In this document: positions 7,441 through 13,767 of the stretch, one piece after another
How the letters are laid out: each line of letters begins with the position of its first letter
Position numbering within the stretch: the first letter of the stretch is position 1
Made by a program: the position numbers and the translations under genes
NCBI GenBank assembly: GCA_007123625.1
Contig: SKKS01000352.1
Span: forward strand, 1 to 14,034
Direction: 5' to 3'
DNA: 14,034 bases
Source: Paracoccaceae bacterium
GTDB taxonomy: Bacteria; Pseudomonadota; Alphaproteobacteria; Rhodobacterales; Rhodobacteraceae
The notes under the pieces: model-generated
What the model was told of the DNA's origin: nothing
Databases searched by the model: none
The model's input: only the letters and a program-made list of their open reading frames with translations

Positions 7441-7582
7441 CATGCAATCTTCAGAATTGGTCCGCTTTGCGCCCCATTTGCGCCGTGAACAACGCGCACT
7501 CACTGGTCCGTCGAAACGCAGCCACATAAGCGGCCTGTCGCAAATGCACAGGCGCCCTCAAGACAAACCAGTGGAGATTTAG

Positions 7583-8476
7583 ATGAAGCACAAGGTCACG
7601 AAAGCTGTCTTTCCCGTTGCCGGCATGGGCACGCGGTTCCTGCCCGCCACCAAGTCGGTGCCCAAGGAAATCATGACCCTGGTGGACCGTCCCCTGATTC
7701 AATACGCCATCGACGAGGCCCGCGAGGCCGGGATCACAGAATTCATCTTTGTCACTTCGCGCGGGAAGGGCGCGCTCGAGGATTATTTCGACCGCGCGCC
7801 GGAACTGGAGTCGAACCTGCGCGCCAAGGGCAAAACCGCGCTTCTGGAAACGCTGGAAGCCACCAACATGGCCAGCGGCGCCATCGCTTATGTGCGCCAG
7901 CATCAGGCGCTCGGGCTGGGCCACGCGGTCTGGTGCGCGCGCCATCTGATCAAGGACGAGCCCTTTGCCGTGCTGTTGCCCGATGACGTGATCGCGGCTG
8001 ACAAGCCTTGCCTCAAGCAGATGGTCGAAGCCTATGCCGATACCGGCGGCAGTATGGTCGCCGCCATGGAAGTGCCGCGCGACAAGGTCCATGCCTATGG
8101 CGTGCTGGACGTGCACCCGGCGATCCGCTCGGTGCTGCCGGTCAAGGGCATGGTGGAAAAACCCGCCCCGGGCACCGAGCCGTCGAACCTGGCAGTGATC
8201 GGGCGCTATATCCTGTCGCACGACGTGATGCGCCATCTTGACAACGTCACCCCTGGCGCAGGCGGCGAGATCCAGCTGACCGACGCCATCGCCGCCCAGA
8301 TCGCCGCGACCAACAACGTCTACGGCTATCGGTTCGCGGGGGAGCGCTTCGATTGCGGGTCCAAGGACGGGTTCTTGCAGGCGACGCTTGCCTTCGGTCT
8401 GGCGCGCCCGGACCTGCGCGTGGAACTGGAGCGCTACATGCTTGATCTGGTGGCCATGCGTCAGGCAGCCGAATAA
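7583..8476 (+). CDS. galU: UTP-glucose-1-phosphate uridylyltransferase
   Basis: A 297-residue enzyme that makes UDP-glucose from UTP and glucose-1-phosphate, feeding exopolysaccharide, glycolipid and galactose routes in the cytoplasm. Family motifs are intact: nucleotide loop GMGTRFLPATK (14-24), LPDDV (132-136, metal Asp), VEKP (191-194, substrate-binding Lys), GGEIQLTDA (227-235) and FDCGSKDGFLQA (256-267). Length matches bacterial GalU. The ATG has GGAG 6 nt upstream. A 196-bp space with a terminator separates it from cysQ, so it probably has its own promoter in 7441-7570, although I see no convincing boxes there. It converges with the Hint-domain gene. Confidence 0.97.
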   Translation: MKHKVTKAVFPVAGMGTRFLPATKSVPKEIMTLVDRPLIQYAIDEAREAGITEFIFVTSRGKGALEDYFDRAPELESNLRAKGKTALLETLEATNMASGAIAYVRQHQALGLGHAVWCARHLIKDEPFAVLLPDDVIAADKPCLKQMVEAYADTGGSMVAAMEVPRDKVHAYGVLDVHPAIRSVLPVKGMVEKPAPGTEPSNLAVIGRYILSHDVMRHLDNVTPGAGGEIQLTDAIAAQIAATNNVYGYRFAGERFDCGSKDGFLQATLAFGLARPDLRVELERYMLDLVAMRQAAE

Positions 8477-8520
8477 CGCGCCGGTGCGCCTTTCACCCCA
8501 GCCCGCCTGACTCCACTGCC

Positions 8521-8539
8521 CCCCGCATGTCCTGCGGGG
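8521..8539. terminator. Hairpin between convergent galU and Hint genes
   Basis: A 7-bp perfect stem CCCCGCA/TGCGGGG around TGTCC lies 44 bp after the galU stop and about 60 bp beyond the stop of the opposing gene. It may serve both as a bidirectional terminator. No clear T-run is seen on either side, so efficiency is uncertain. Confidence 0.45.
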
Positions 8540-8601
8540 TGTCTCCGGTACGGTACTGGCGCGCCAGCTTACCGCCAACGGGCACGCGGCGGATGCGGGT
8601 T

Positions 8602-9585
8602 TCATGCCCCGGTGTCGGGCGGCGAGCGCAGGATACGGGCGCGCAGCAGGTCGGTCGGCGCTTCGGGTTCAACCGCGAAATGCGGGTGCTGCGCGAGACC
8701 GGGAAACCGGCGCTGCAGGTCCTCGGCCAGACCGGGCGGCAGGCGCGGCGCCATCGCTTTCCCCACAAGCAGGCTTTCGACGGGCGTGCCCTCGGCATAG
8801 ACGATCTCGTGCGCATCGAACACAAGGCTGAAATAGTCGACGAAGCCACCTTCGCGGCGGCGAACGCGCGCGCCGTCCACCAGCGCAACCGCCTGCACCA
8901 GAACCTCGGCCCGGTCGGCCAGCCGCGCCGCGCCGTGCTGGTACAGGAACACCCGGTGGTGCGGGCTTAGCCGCAAGGTATCGGCATTGCCCAGCACGCC
9001 GGGCGCGAATTCCACCGGCGCAAAGTTTCCTTCGGCGCGCAGGCTGGTGCGCCCGATCCACGCCAGCGGCTGCGGGCCGTTGTCTCGGGTCAGCACCACG
9101 TCGCCGATGCACAGATCCTCGATCGGGGTCTGGGTGCCGCCGGGCCGCGCGATCCGCGTGCCGCGCACGAAGCTGGCGCAGGCCATGTCCGACAGCCGCA
9201 GGGCGCCACCGCCCTGATCAGCCCGGATTAGCGTGTAGTCGAGTTGCGCGCGCAACGGGCTGAGCGGCAGCGCATGGAGCACCCCGCCCGGGGCAAGCAG
9301 CTCCAGCGTGACCTTCTGGCCATCAGCTGCCATCAGCAGCAGGCGCCCGCCCGAGGCGATAGCCTCGCCCGAGGTGCCCAGCGCGGCGCCGGGCGCGACC
9401 CGGGGCGGGGCGCTGCGTGTATCGAGCGCAAGCACGCGCGGGATGGCATCGGGACGAAGCTGGTAGATGTCGCCCTCGAACACCTGCCCCAGCGGCAGGA
9501 GTGGCTCGCCCAGCCCGACACCCGAAACGACGCCGATATCGGTGGCGGCGAAAACCTCGCATCGAAAGGGGGGGATGTCGGTCAT
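8602..9585 (-). CDS. Hint-domain protein (Hint_2 type) with Ser at the usual Cys position
   Basis: A 327-residue protein. The N-terminal about 130 residues (VFAATDIGVVSGVGLGEP..., PLSPLRAQLDYTLI) look like the conserved module before Hint domains in Rhodobacterales. The Hint fold begins near residue 138 with SFVRGTRI, then PIEDLCIGDVVLTRDNGPQPLAWIG (154-178), LSPHHRVFLY (206-215) and DAHEIVYAEGTPVESLL (257-273). Hint domains normally start with Cys as nucleophile (CFxxGT); here it is Ser138, with a Cys two residues earlier (C136). No extein-like C-terminal His-Asn is seen, so protein splicing is unlikely; ester-type self-cleavage by Ser is conceivable. No signal peptide is visible. The function of this bacterial family is unknown. 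The ATG has only a weak GCAGG site. Confidence 0.85.
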   Translation of the reverse strand: MTDIPPFRCEVFAATDIGVVSGVGLGEPLLPLGQVFEGDIYQLRPDAIPRVLALDTRSAPPRVAPGAALGTSGEAIASGGRLLLMAADGQKVTLELLAPGGVLHALPLSPLRAQLDYTLIRADQGGGALRLSDMACASFVRGTRIARPGGTQTPIEDLCIGDVVLTRDNGPQPLAWIGRTSLRAEGNFAPVEFAPGVLGNADTLRLSPHHRVFLYQHGAARLADRAEVLVQAVALVDGARVRRREGGFVDYFSLVFDAHEIVYAEGTPVESLLVGKAMAPRLPPGLAEDLQRRFPGLAQHPHFAVEPEAPTDLLRARILRSPPDTGA

Positions 9586-9942
9586 GTGCCTGCTGCGATT
9601 GCCTGGCCCTTCGCTACCGGCTGGGCGGGGGTGCGGTCAAGCGCTCCGACTGGCGCCCGGCATCAAGGCAAAGGCGCGCAACAGGTCTGACCGGTTCTCC
9701 CGCCCGTCTTCGCCCCTTGCGGGGCTGCGCCGGTTGGGCCGGGCGCCGCTTGCGCGGCGCGCGGGGTTCCCGGCCGCTGGTGCATCTACCGCCGACAGCG
9801 CCTGCTGTGCAGCGGCGCACAAAGGGCGGTGCGGCAGGCAATCGCACGGGGCTTTGTATCGCGCGGCATTTCGTGACACATGGGAGCATCAACACGACCG
9901 GGAGCCGCACAGAGCGGCCGACCGCAAAAAGGGGAGAAACGC
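9586..9942. other. 357-bp divergent spacer between Hint and SDR genes
   Basis: No gene is supported here. It must carry the promoters of both flanking genes, but I cannot point to boxes. Its main content is the first copy of a structured repeat at 9685-9760. The stretch 9780-9930 has no feature that I recognise apart from the SDR ribosome site GGGGAG at its end. Confidence 0.6.
9685..9760 (+). repeat. Structured intergenic repeat, copy A
   Basis: The 65 nt at 9685-9749 match 12342-12406 without gaps; the first 33 nt are identical and so is the final block ttgggccgggcgccgc. It contains hairpin GCCCC-ttgc-GGGGC (9712-9725) and ends in hairpin GCGCCGC-ttgc-GCGGCGC (9743-9760). In the other copy both hairpins are kept while loops and the outer arm differ, which suggests that structure matters. 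It is not a known named element to me. It lies in the space upstream of the SDR gene. Confidence 0.75.
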
Positions 9943-10722
9943 ATGGATCTGGGAATTCGGGGCAAGCGCGCGCTGGTCTGCGCATCGTCGAAAGGTTTGG
10001 GCCGGGGCTGCGCCGAGGCGCTGGCCGAAGCAGGGGTCGCGCTGGTGCTGAACGCGCGCGGGGCCGAAGCGCTGGAGCACACCGCCGAAGCCATCCGCGC
10101 GGCACATGGGGTCGAGGTGGCGACGGTCGCCGCCGACATCACCACCGAGGCCGGACGCACGCAGGTGCTGGCAGCCGCCGGTGACGTGGACATCCTGGTC
10201 ACGAATGCGGGCGGCCCGCCACCGGGCATGTGGCGCGACTGGAGCCGGGACGATTTTATTGCCGCGCTGGACGCCAATATGCTGACCCCCATCGCGCTGA
10301 TGCAGGCATTGCTGCCCGGAATGATGGACCGCGGCTGGGGCCGGGTCGTGAACATCACCAGCCAGTCGGTCAAGGCGCCGATCCCGGTGCTGGGCCTGTC
10401 CAACAGCGCGCGCGCCGGGCTGACCGGTTTCGTGGGCGGGACCGCACGACAGGTTGCCGGGCATGGGGTGACGATCAACAACCTGCTTCCGGGCATACAT
10501 GCCACCGACCGGGCGGTCTCGCTGGATGCGGGCGCCGCAAAGGCCGCGAACATCACCCCCGAGGAAGCCCGCGCCCGGCGGGAACAATCGATCCCCGCAG
10601 GGCGCTACGGCACCGCGGGCGAATTCGGTGCGGCCTGTGCGTTCCTTTGCTCGCAGCATGCCGGGTTCATCGTGGGGCAGAACCTGCTGCTGGACGGCGG
10701 TGCGGTGAACGCGACGTTCTGA
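9943..10722 (+). CDS. Atypical SDR-family oxidoreductase lacking the Tyr-Lys catalytic pair
   Basis: A 259-residue short-chain dehydrogenase/reductase-like protein related to FabG. The dinucleotide loop is CASSKGLG (13-20; usual TGxxxGxG), with NAGG (88-91), Asn112 and Ser140 (NITSQS) present. The expected YxxxK, 13 residues after Ser140, reads SNSAR: Ser153 and Arg157 instead of Tyr and Lys. The C-terminal LLLDGG block is normal. This matches an SDR-like subgroup described as lacking a perfect NAD motif and tetrad (putative BKR-like SDR-like). Whether it is an active reductase is therefore doubtful. The chosen ATG follows GGGGAG; a longer in-frame reading from 9880 has no ribosome site. It is flanked by long spacers and appears to be a single gene. 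Confidence 0.88.
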   Translation: MDLGIRGKRALVCASSKGLGRGCAEALAEAGVALVLNARGAEALEHTAEAIRAAHGVEVATVAADITTEAGRTQVLAAAGDVDILVTNAGGPPPGMWRDWSRDDFIAALDANMLTPIALMQALLPGMMDRGWGRVVNITSQSVKAPIPVLGLSNSARAGLTGFVGGTARQVAGHGVTINNLLPGIHATDRAVSLDAGAAKAANITPEEARARREQSIPAGRYGTAGEFGAACAFLCSQHAGFIVGQNLLLDGGAVNATF

Positions 10723-11062
10723 GTGGTGGACAACAGGGCGCCCCCGCCGCAATGACCGGCTTGGCGGCGGGGTACGCCAGCGCGCATGACAGCGCGCAGA
10801 GCCATGACGTGCACTCGAAGCCTGTGCGCCTGCAGGCGTCGCGAATGGCACTTTGGAAGCGAAGGGTGTGGGCGGCGTTGTAACGGACGCCATCGCGCTT
10901 GTGCGGCACCACGTGCGGTACTTGCCGAATTCTCCAAAGTGCTCACAATCCCCGGCGCATTGCGCCCGGCGTCTGCGACCTTTGGCGAGGTGGCGGCTTA
11001 TCCCGCTTGGTCGCGCAGCAACGACGCGATAGTCTGCGATCGACCTGACTGCGGATCCGACA
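10723..11062. other. 340-bp spacer with long-range inverted repeat
   Basis: No convincing gene. Besides the hairpin at 10742-10772, a perfect 10-bp inverted repeat GCACTTTGGA (10848-10857) and TCCAAAGTGC (10933-10942) can close a 95-nt stem-loop. Inside it are the small stem GGCG/CGCC and the near-repeat gtgcggcac / gtgcggtac. This could be a small structured RNA or chance. The space must also contain the promoter of the following VWA gene; I see no strong boxes. Confidence 0.45.
10742..10772 (+). terminator. Hairpin after the SDR gene
   Basis: A perfect 9-bp stem CCCCGCCGC/GCGGCGGGG with a 13-nt loop starts 19 nt after the SDR stop. There is no T-tract behind it, so it may be an mRNA 3' end or a weak terminator. 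Confidence 0.5.
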
Positions 11063-12340
11063 ATGCCCGAATACGCACCGCTCTCTCTGCCTGACGACCC
11101 CAAGTTGGCACAGAACGTCGTGCACTTTGCCCGCGCGCTGCGCCGGGCGGGGCTGCCGATCGGCCCGGGCCGGGTGATCGAGGCGATCCGCGCTGTGGCC
11201 GCCGCCGGATTTACCCGGCGCGATGATTTCTACTGGACGCTGCACGCGGTGCTGGTGAACCGTCCCGAGGAGCGCGCAGTCTTCAACCAGGTGTTCCGGC
11301 TGTACTGGCGCGATCCGCGCTTCATGGAACACATGATGGCGCTTATGCTGCCCGCCGTGCGCGGGGTGCAGGAGGAAACCGCCGCCGCCAGCGCCGCGCG
11401 ACGCGCCGCCGAAGCGCTTGTGGACGGGGCGCAAGCGCCGGACCGGCCCCCGTCCCCCGATGATTCCGCACCCGAAGACATGGAGATCGAGATCGATGCC
11501 ACGCACACCGCCTCCAGCGAGGAGCGGCTGCGCACCCTCGATTTCGAACAGATGAGCGCCGAGGAAGCCGTCCAGGCGAAGCGCATGCTGGCGCGTCTGT
11601 CGCTGCCGGTGCGCCCGGTGCCCACACGGCGCCAGCAGGCCCATCCACGCGGAGCGACGGCGGACTGGCGTCGCACCCTGCGCGCCGCGTTGCGCACCGG
11701 TGGCGAGGTGACGGCACTCGCCCGGAGGCGACCCGCCACGCGCTGGCCCGCGCTGGTGGTGATCTGCGACATCTCGGGGTCGATGTCGGATTATTCGCGC
11801 ATGGTGCTGCATTTCGTGCATGCGGTCGCCAACCGGCAAGGACAGGGCGCGCGCGGGGGCTGGGCGCGGGTGCATGCCTTTACCTTCGGCACCCGGCTGA
11901 CCAATATCACCCGGCACCTGCGCCAGCGCGACGCGGATGCCGCGCTGGATGCCGCCGGCGCGCAGGCGCAGGACTGGCAGGGCGGCACGCGGATCGGCGA
12001 ATGCCTGGCCGCGTTCAACCGCGACTGGTCGCGCCGGGTGCTGGGGCAGGGGGCGGTGGTGGTACTGATCACCGACGGGCTGGACCGGGGCGATCCGGCG
12101 GCACTGGCCCGCGCGATGGAGCGGCTGCACCTGTCCTCGCGGCGGCTGGTCTGGGTGAACCCGCTGTTGCGCTGGGACCGGTTCGCGCCCCGCGCGGCGG
12201 GCATCCGCGCCATGCTGCCGCATGTGGACGCCCTGCGCGCAGGCCATTCCGTTGCCTCGCTCGAAGCACTGGCGCAAGCGATCTCTGACCTGCAGGACCG
12301 GGGCGAGAAGGCACGCCTGATGGCGATGGTCGCCCGATAG
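11063..12340 (+). CDS. VWA-domain protein, CoxE-like
   Basis: A 425-residue protein. The N-terminal part (about 15-100: FARALRRAGLPIGPGRVIEAI, RRDDFYWTLHAVLVNR) is the CoxE-type helical region. It is followed by an acidic, low-complexity linker (about 120-165) and a C-terminal von Willebrand factor A domain. The MIDAS metal site is complete: DISGSMS (236-242), Thr309 in GGTRIGE, and Asp338 in LITDGLDRGD. CoxE proteins usually pair with a MoxR/CoxD AAA+ ATPase to mature molybdenum-containing CO dehydrogenase-type enzymes or other metal proteins. Neither a MoxR gene nor a CO dehydrogenase subunit is in the window, so this is an orphan copy and its client is unknown. The ATG has only a poor upstream GGAT. 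A structured repeat starts directly after the stop. Confidence 0.88.
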   Translation: MPEYAPLSLPDDPKLAQNVVHFARALRRAGLPIGPGRVIEAIRAVAAAGFTRRDDFYWTLHAVLVNRPEERAVFNQVFRLYWRDPRFMEHMMALMLPAVRGVQEETAAASAARRAAEALVDGAQAPDRPPSPDDSAPEDMEIEIDATHTASSEERLRTLDFEQMSAEEAVQAKRMLARLSLPVRPVPTRRQQAHPRGATADWRRTLRAALRTGGEVTALARRRPATRWPALVVICDISGSMSDYSRMVLHFVHAVANRQGQGARGGWARVHAFTFGTRLTNITRHLRQRDADAALDAAGAQAQDWQGGTRIGECLAAFNRDWSRRVLGQGAVVVLITDGLDRGDPAALARAMERLHLSSRRLVWVNPLLRWDRFAPRAAGIRAMLPHVDALRAGHSVASLEALAQAISDLQDRGEKARLMAMVAR

Positions 12341-12341
12341 A

Positions 12342-12424
12342 GTCTGACCGGTTCTCCCGCCCGTCTTCGCCCCTGACGGGGCTTATCCCGTTGGGCCGGG
12401 CGCCGCGCGCAGAGCGCGCGGCGC
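12342..12424 (+). repeat. Structured intergenic repeat, copy B
   Basis: Same orientation as copy A and starting one base after the VWA stop codon. The 65 nt at 12342-12406 align gap-free with 9685-9749. Hairpin one is GCCCC-tgac-GGGGC (12369-12382), the same stem with a different loop. The terminal hairpin is longer: an 11-bp perfect stem GCGCCGCGCGC/GCGCGCGGCGC with loop AGA (12400-12424), against 7 bp in copy A. No T-run follows. Being placed right at a gene end, it may act in transcription termination or mRNA protection; this is inference. Confidence 0.75.
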
Positions 12425-12895
12425 GGGAGTGATCGAACTTCGGCTTGCGCGCCGACGGAATGGTCAACCGGACGATTTCATGGAGGCAGACCACCCCGGA
12501 GTGCCCTGGAAACGCCCGATCAGGGATACCGCATATTCGGCCATGCTGAACAGGTGGCGCTTGTCCTCGCCCATCAACCGCACGACATGGGCGCCCGCTT
12601 CGGGGTCAATCCCTGCTTCAAGCAGGCCTTGTGGTTTGCCATGCGGGTGACCCGCCTGAAGCACTGGCGGTGACGCTGGTGCTTGCAGCACTCGCCGCTC
12701 AGGTGGTGCAGGGACGTAAACACCCGGCTCGGGTGCTCCCTCGCCAGTCTGGCTGTCCAGTGTTGTCTCGTGTACACGTTTGTAGGGTTCAGGGTCCCTC
12801 CTATGTTTCCCGACAGTGGGTCCGACTTGTGACGGCCCCCTTCCCGCAGCGCAGGCCCTTCGGCTTATTGTTTTCGCCAGCCGTGTCCGCAGTAA
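12425..12895. other. Gene-poor stretch, possibly decayed coding remnants
   Basis: No start, ribosome site and family match come together here. Short open frames exist on both strands. On the minus strand, 12700-12753 reads ARLAREHPSRVFTSLHHL, which resembles the N-terminal region of some group II intron reverse transcriptases, but the likeness stops after 18 residues. A separate minus frame (12464-12691) reads protein-like (GEDKRHLFSMAEYAVSLIGRF) but I do not recognise it. Small hairpins such as cacccg-gct-cgggtg occur. I regard the stretch as remnant or non-coding DNA. Confidence 0.35.
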
Positions 12896-13037
12896 GCGGC
12901 GGCTACGCCCGATTGATTTCGCGCTTGCGCGTTGCCGTGATGGTGCAGAGCGGAGGGCGGGCGGTAGCTCGTTATATACTACGCGACGAGGTCCTTATGA
13001 GCCCTGGGCCCATGCCCCGCAGGCCGAGGGCTCATAA
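12816..13037 (+). CDS. Small hypothetical ORF overlapping the palindrome
   Basis: An open frame of 73 codons from a GTG, ending in GPYEPWAHAPQAEGS. It has no clear ribosome site and I do not recognise a family. I list it only because its second half has a diverged relative on the opposite strand (12995-13138, 47 codons from a GTG). That relative reads RRLRPIVFAVAPCREG...RRAGGSS against RRLRPIDFALARCRDG...RRAGGSS here. Half of the base differences in the central 42-nt block fall at third codon positions and six are silent. An internal near-duplicate (LRLIVFASRVR / LRPIDFALARCR) lies 45 nt apart. It could be a genuine small gene, a fragment, or a translated structured repeat. Low confidence. 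Confidence 0.2.
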   Translation: MGPTCDGPLPAAQALRLIVFASRVRSKRRLRPIDFALARCRDGAERRAGGSSLYTTRRGPYEPWAHAPQAEGS

Positions 13038-13136
13038 GGACCTCGTCTCGAAGTCCCTGACGAACTACCGCCCGCCCTCCGCATTACCCCCTCGCGGCAA
13101 GGTGCAACCGCAAAAACAATGGGACGTAGCCGCCGC
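12896..13136. repeat. 241-nt imperfect palindrome (inverted duplication)
   Basis: Two 110-nt arms (12896-13005 and 13027-13136) are inverted around a 21-nt centre, with about 90 of 110 positions matching and no gaps. Perfect blocks are 12 bp at the outer ends, 18 bp (12950-12967 with 13065-13082) and 21 bp (12985-13005 with 13027-13047). Between them lie diverged blocks of 42 and 17 nt. After one mismatch the centre adds four more pairs and leaves an 11-nt loop. The equal block lengths show that it is one inverted duplication rather than scattered hairpins. No transposase or target-site repeat is evident. Confidence 0.85.
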
Positions 13137-13673
13137 ACATGTTAAGTGCTTCCTGAATGGACATATGTTACAGATATCGATGGTCGTGTGCTGCTGGAGT
13201 TCAGCGGCACATAGCTCCGCGGGGATTCTGGGCACTGGAGGATCCTCGCGGGTCCAAGGATTGTTGGCGTGATCAGCCGGTTCCCGATCTCGCCAGTCAA
13301 GGTTCTCGAACCGGTGGAGAACGCTGGCGCGCCTTCAGATCATGTCGAAGCGTACCTGGCGTGAATCGATTGTGTTCCGACGCTTGGGCTGCTGCGTAAA
13401 TTGATTCCACCGTATTCGAGCTGGATCCGATGGCGCCGCACCGTGTGCGCGGCGCGCCATGATCCGGGACATTCGCGGGGCAGTCCGCTGTATGGGACGT
13501 GCCGCAACGTCATCCAGCAGACAGGCAACAACCCTGCAAACTACCCCTTGCGCTGGAAGTCGACCGATCCGGGGCATTTCAGGCGTGGAATCCGCCGGGG
13601 TTGTCGTTTGATGCCGACATTCGGTCCCTGCCCTGTCGCCACGGCCAAACCTGCTCACTTTGCCGCTCGGAGC
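13137..13673. other. Gene-free stretch before the ABC binding protein
   Basis: About 540 bp with no supported gene. By eye it is less G+C-rich in places than the flanking genes. Open frames on either strand (for example plus 13401-13766, minus 13335-13658) lack ribosome sites and recognisable domains. Small hairpins are present: gttctc/gagaac (13302-13322) and gcgccgc/gcggcgc (13433-13455). It may be degenerate DNA continuing from the palindrome region. Confidence 0.5.
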
Positions 13674-13703
13674 TTGACACGCTGCCGTAAAGTACAGAAC
13701 ACT
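13674..13703 (+). promoter_or_regulatory. Candidate sigma-70 type promoter for the family-5 binding protein
   Basis: A perfect -35 box TTGACA (13674-13679) is followed after 18 nt by AACACT (13698-13703), a poor -10. It lies about 65 bp before the ATG, a plausible leader length. The -35 is convincing; the -10 is not. Confidence 0.35.
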
Positions 13704-13767
13704 CGGGCAGTTTCTTGCGGTCGCCGAGAAGGCCGGACCGGAGAAAATTCAGATCAGGGAGACTGAC

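Noticed and set aside
7451..8605. 384-codon open frame opposite galU
   Set aside because: It is His/Arg/Gln-rich, typical of an antisense shadow, and covers an unmistakable galU.
9685..12424. The two structured repeats as ends of a transposon carrying the SDR and VWA genes
   Set aside because: They are direct, not inverted, there is no transposase between them, and no target-site duplication is visible.
12950..13082. Palindrome as a simple intrinsic terminator
   Set aside because: It is far too long, is not near a gene end and has no T-run; the inverted duplication extends well beyond a terminator stem.
13301..13322. GGTTCTCGAACC and GTTCTC/GAGAAC, which look like a tRNA T-arm
   Set aside because: No acceptor stem, D-arm or anticodon arm can be placed around it; it is just a small hairpin.
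13401..13766. 121-codon frame ending just before the family-5 binding protein
   Set aside because: It covers the likely promoter, has no ribosome site or domain, and its codon use is unlike the neighbouring genes.
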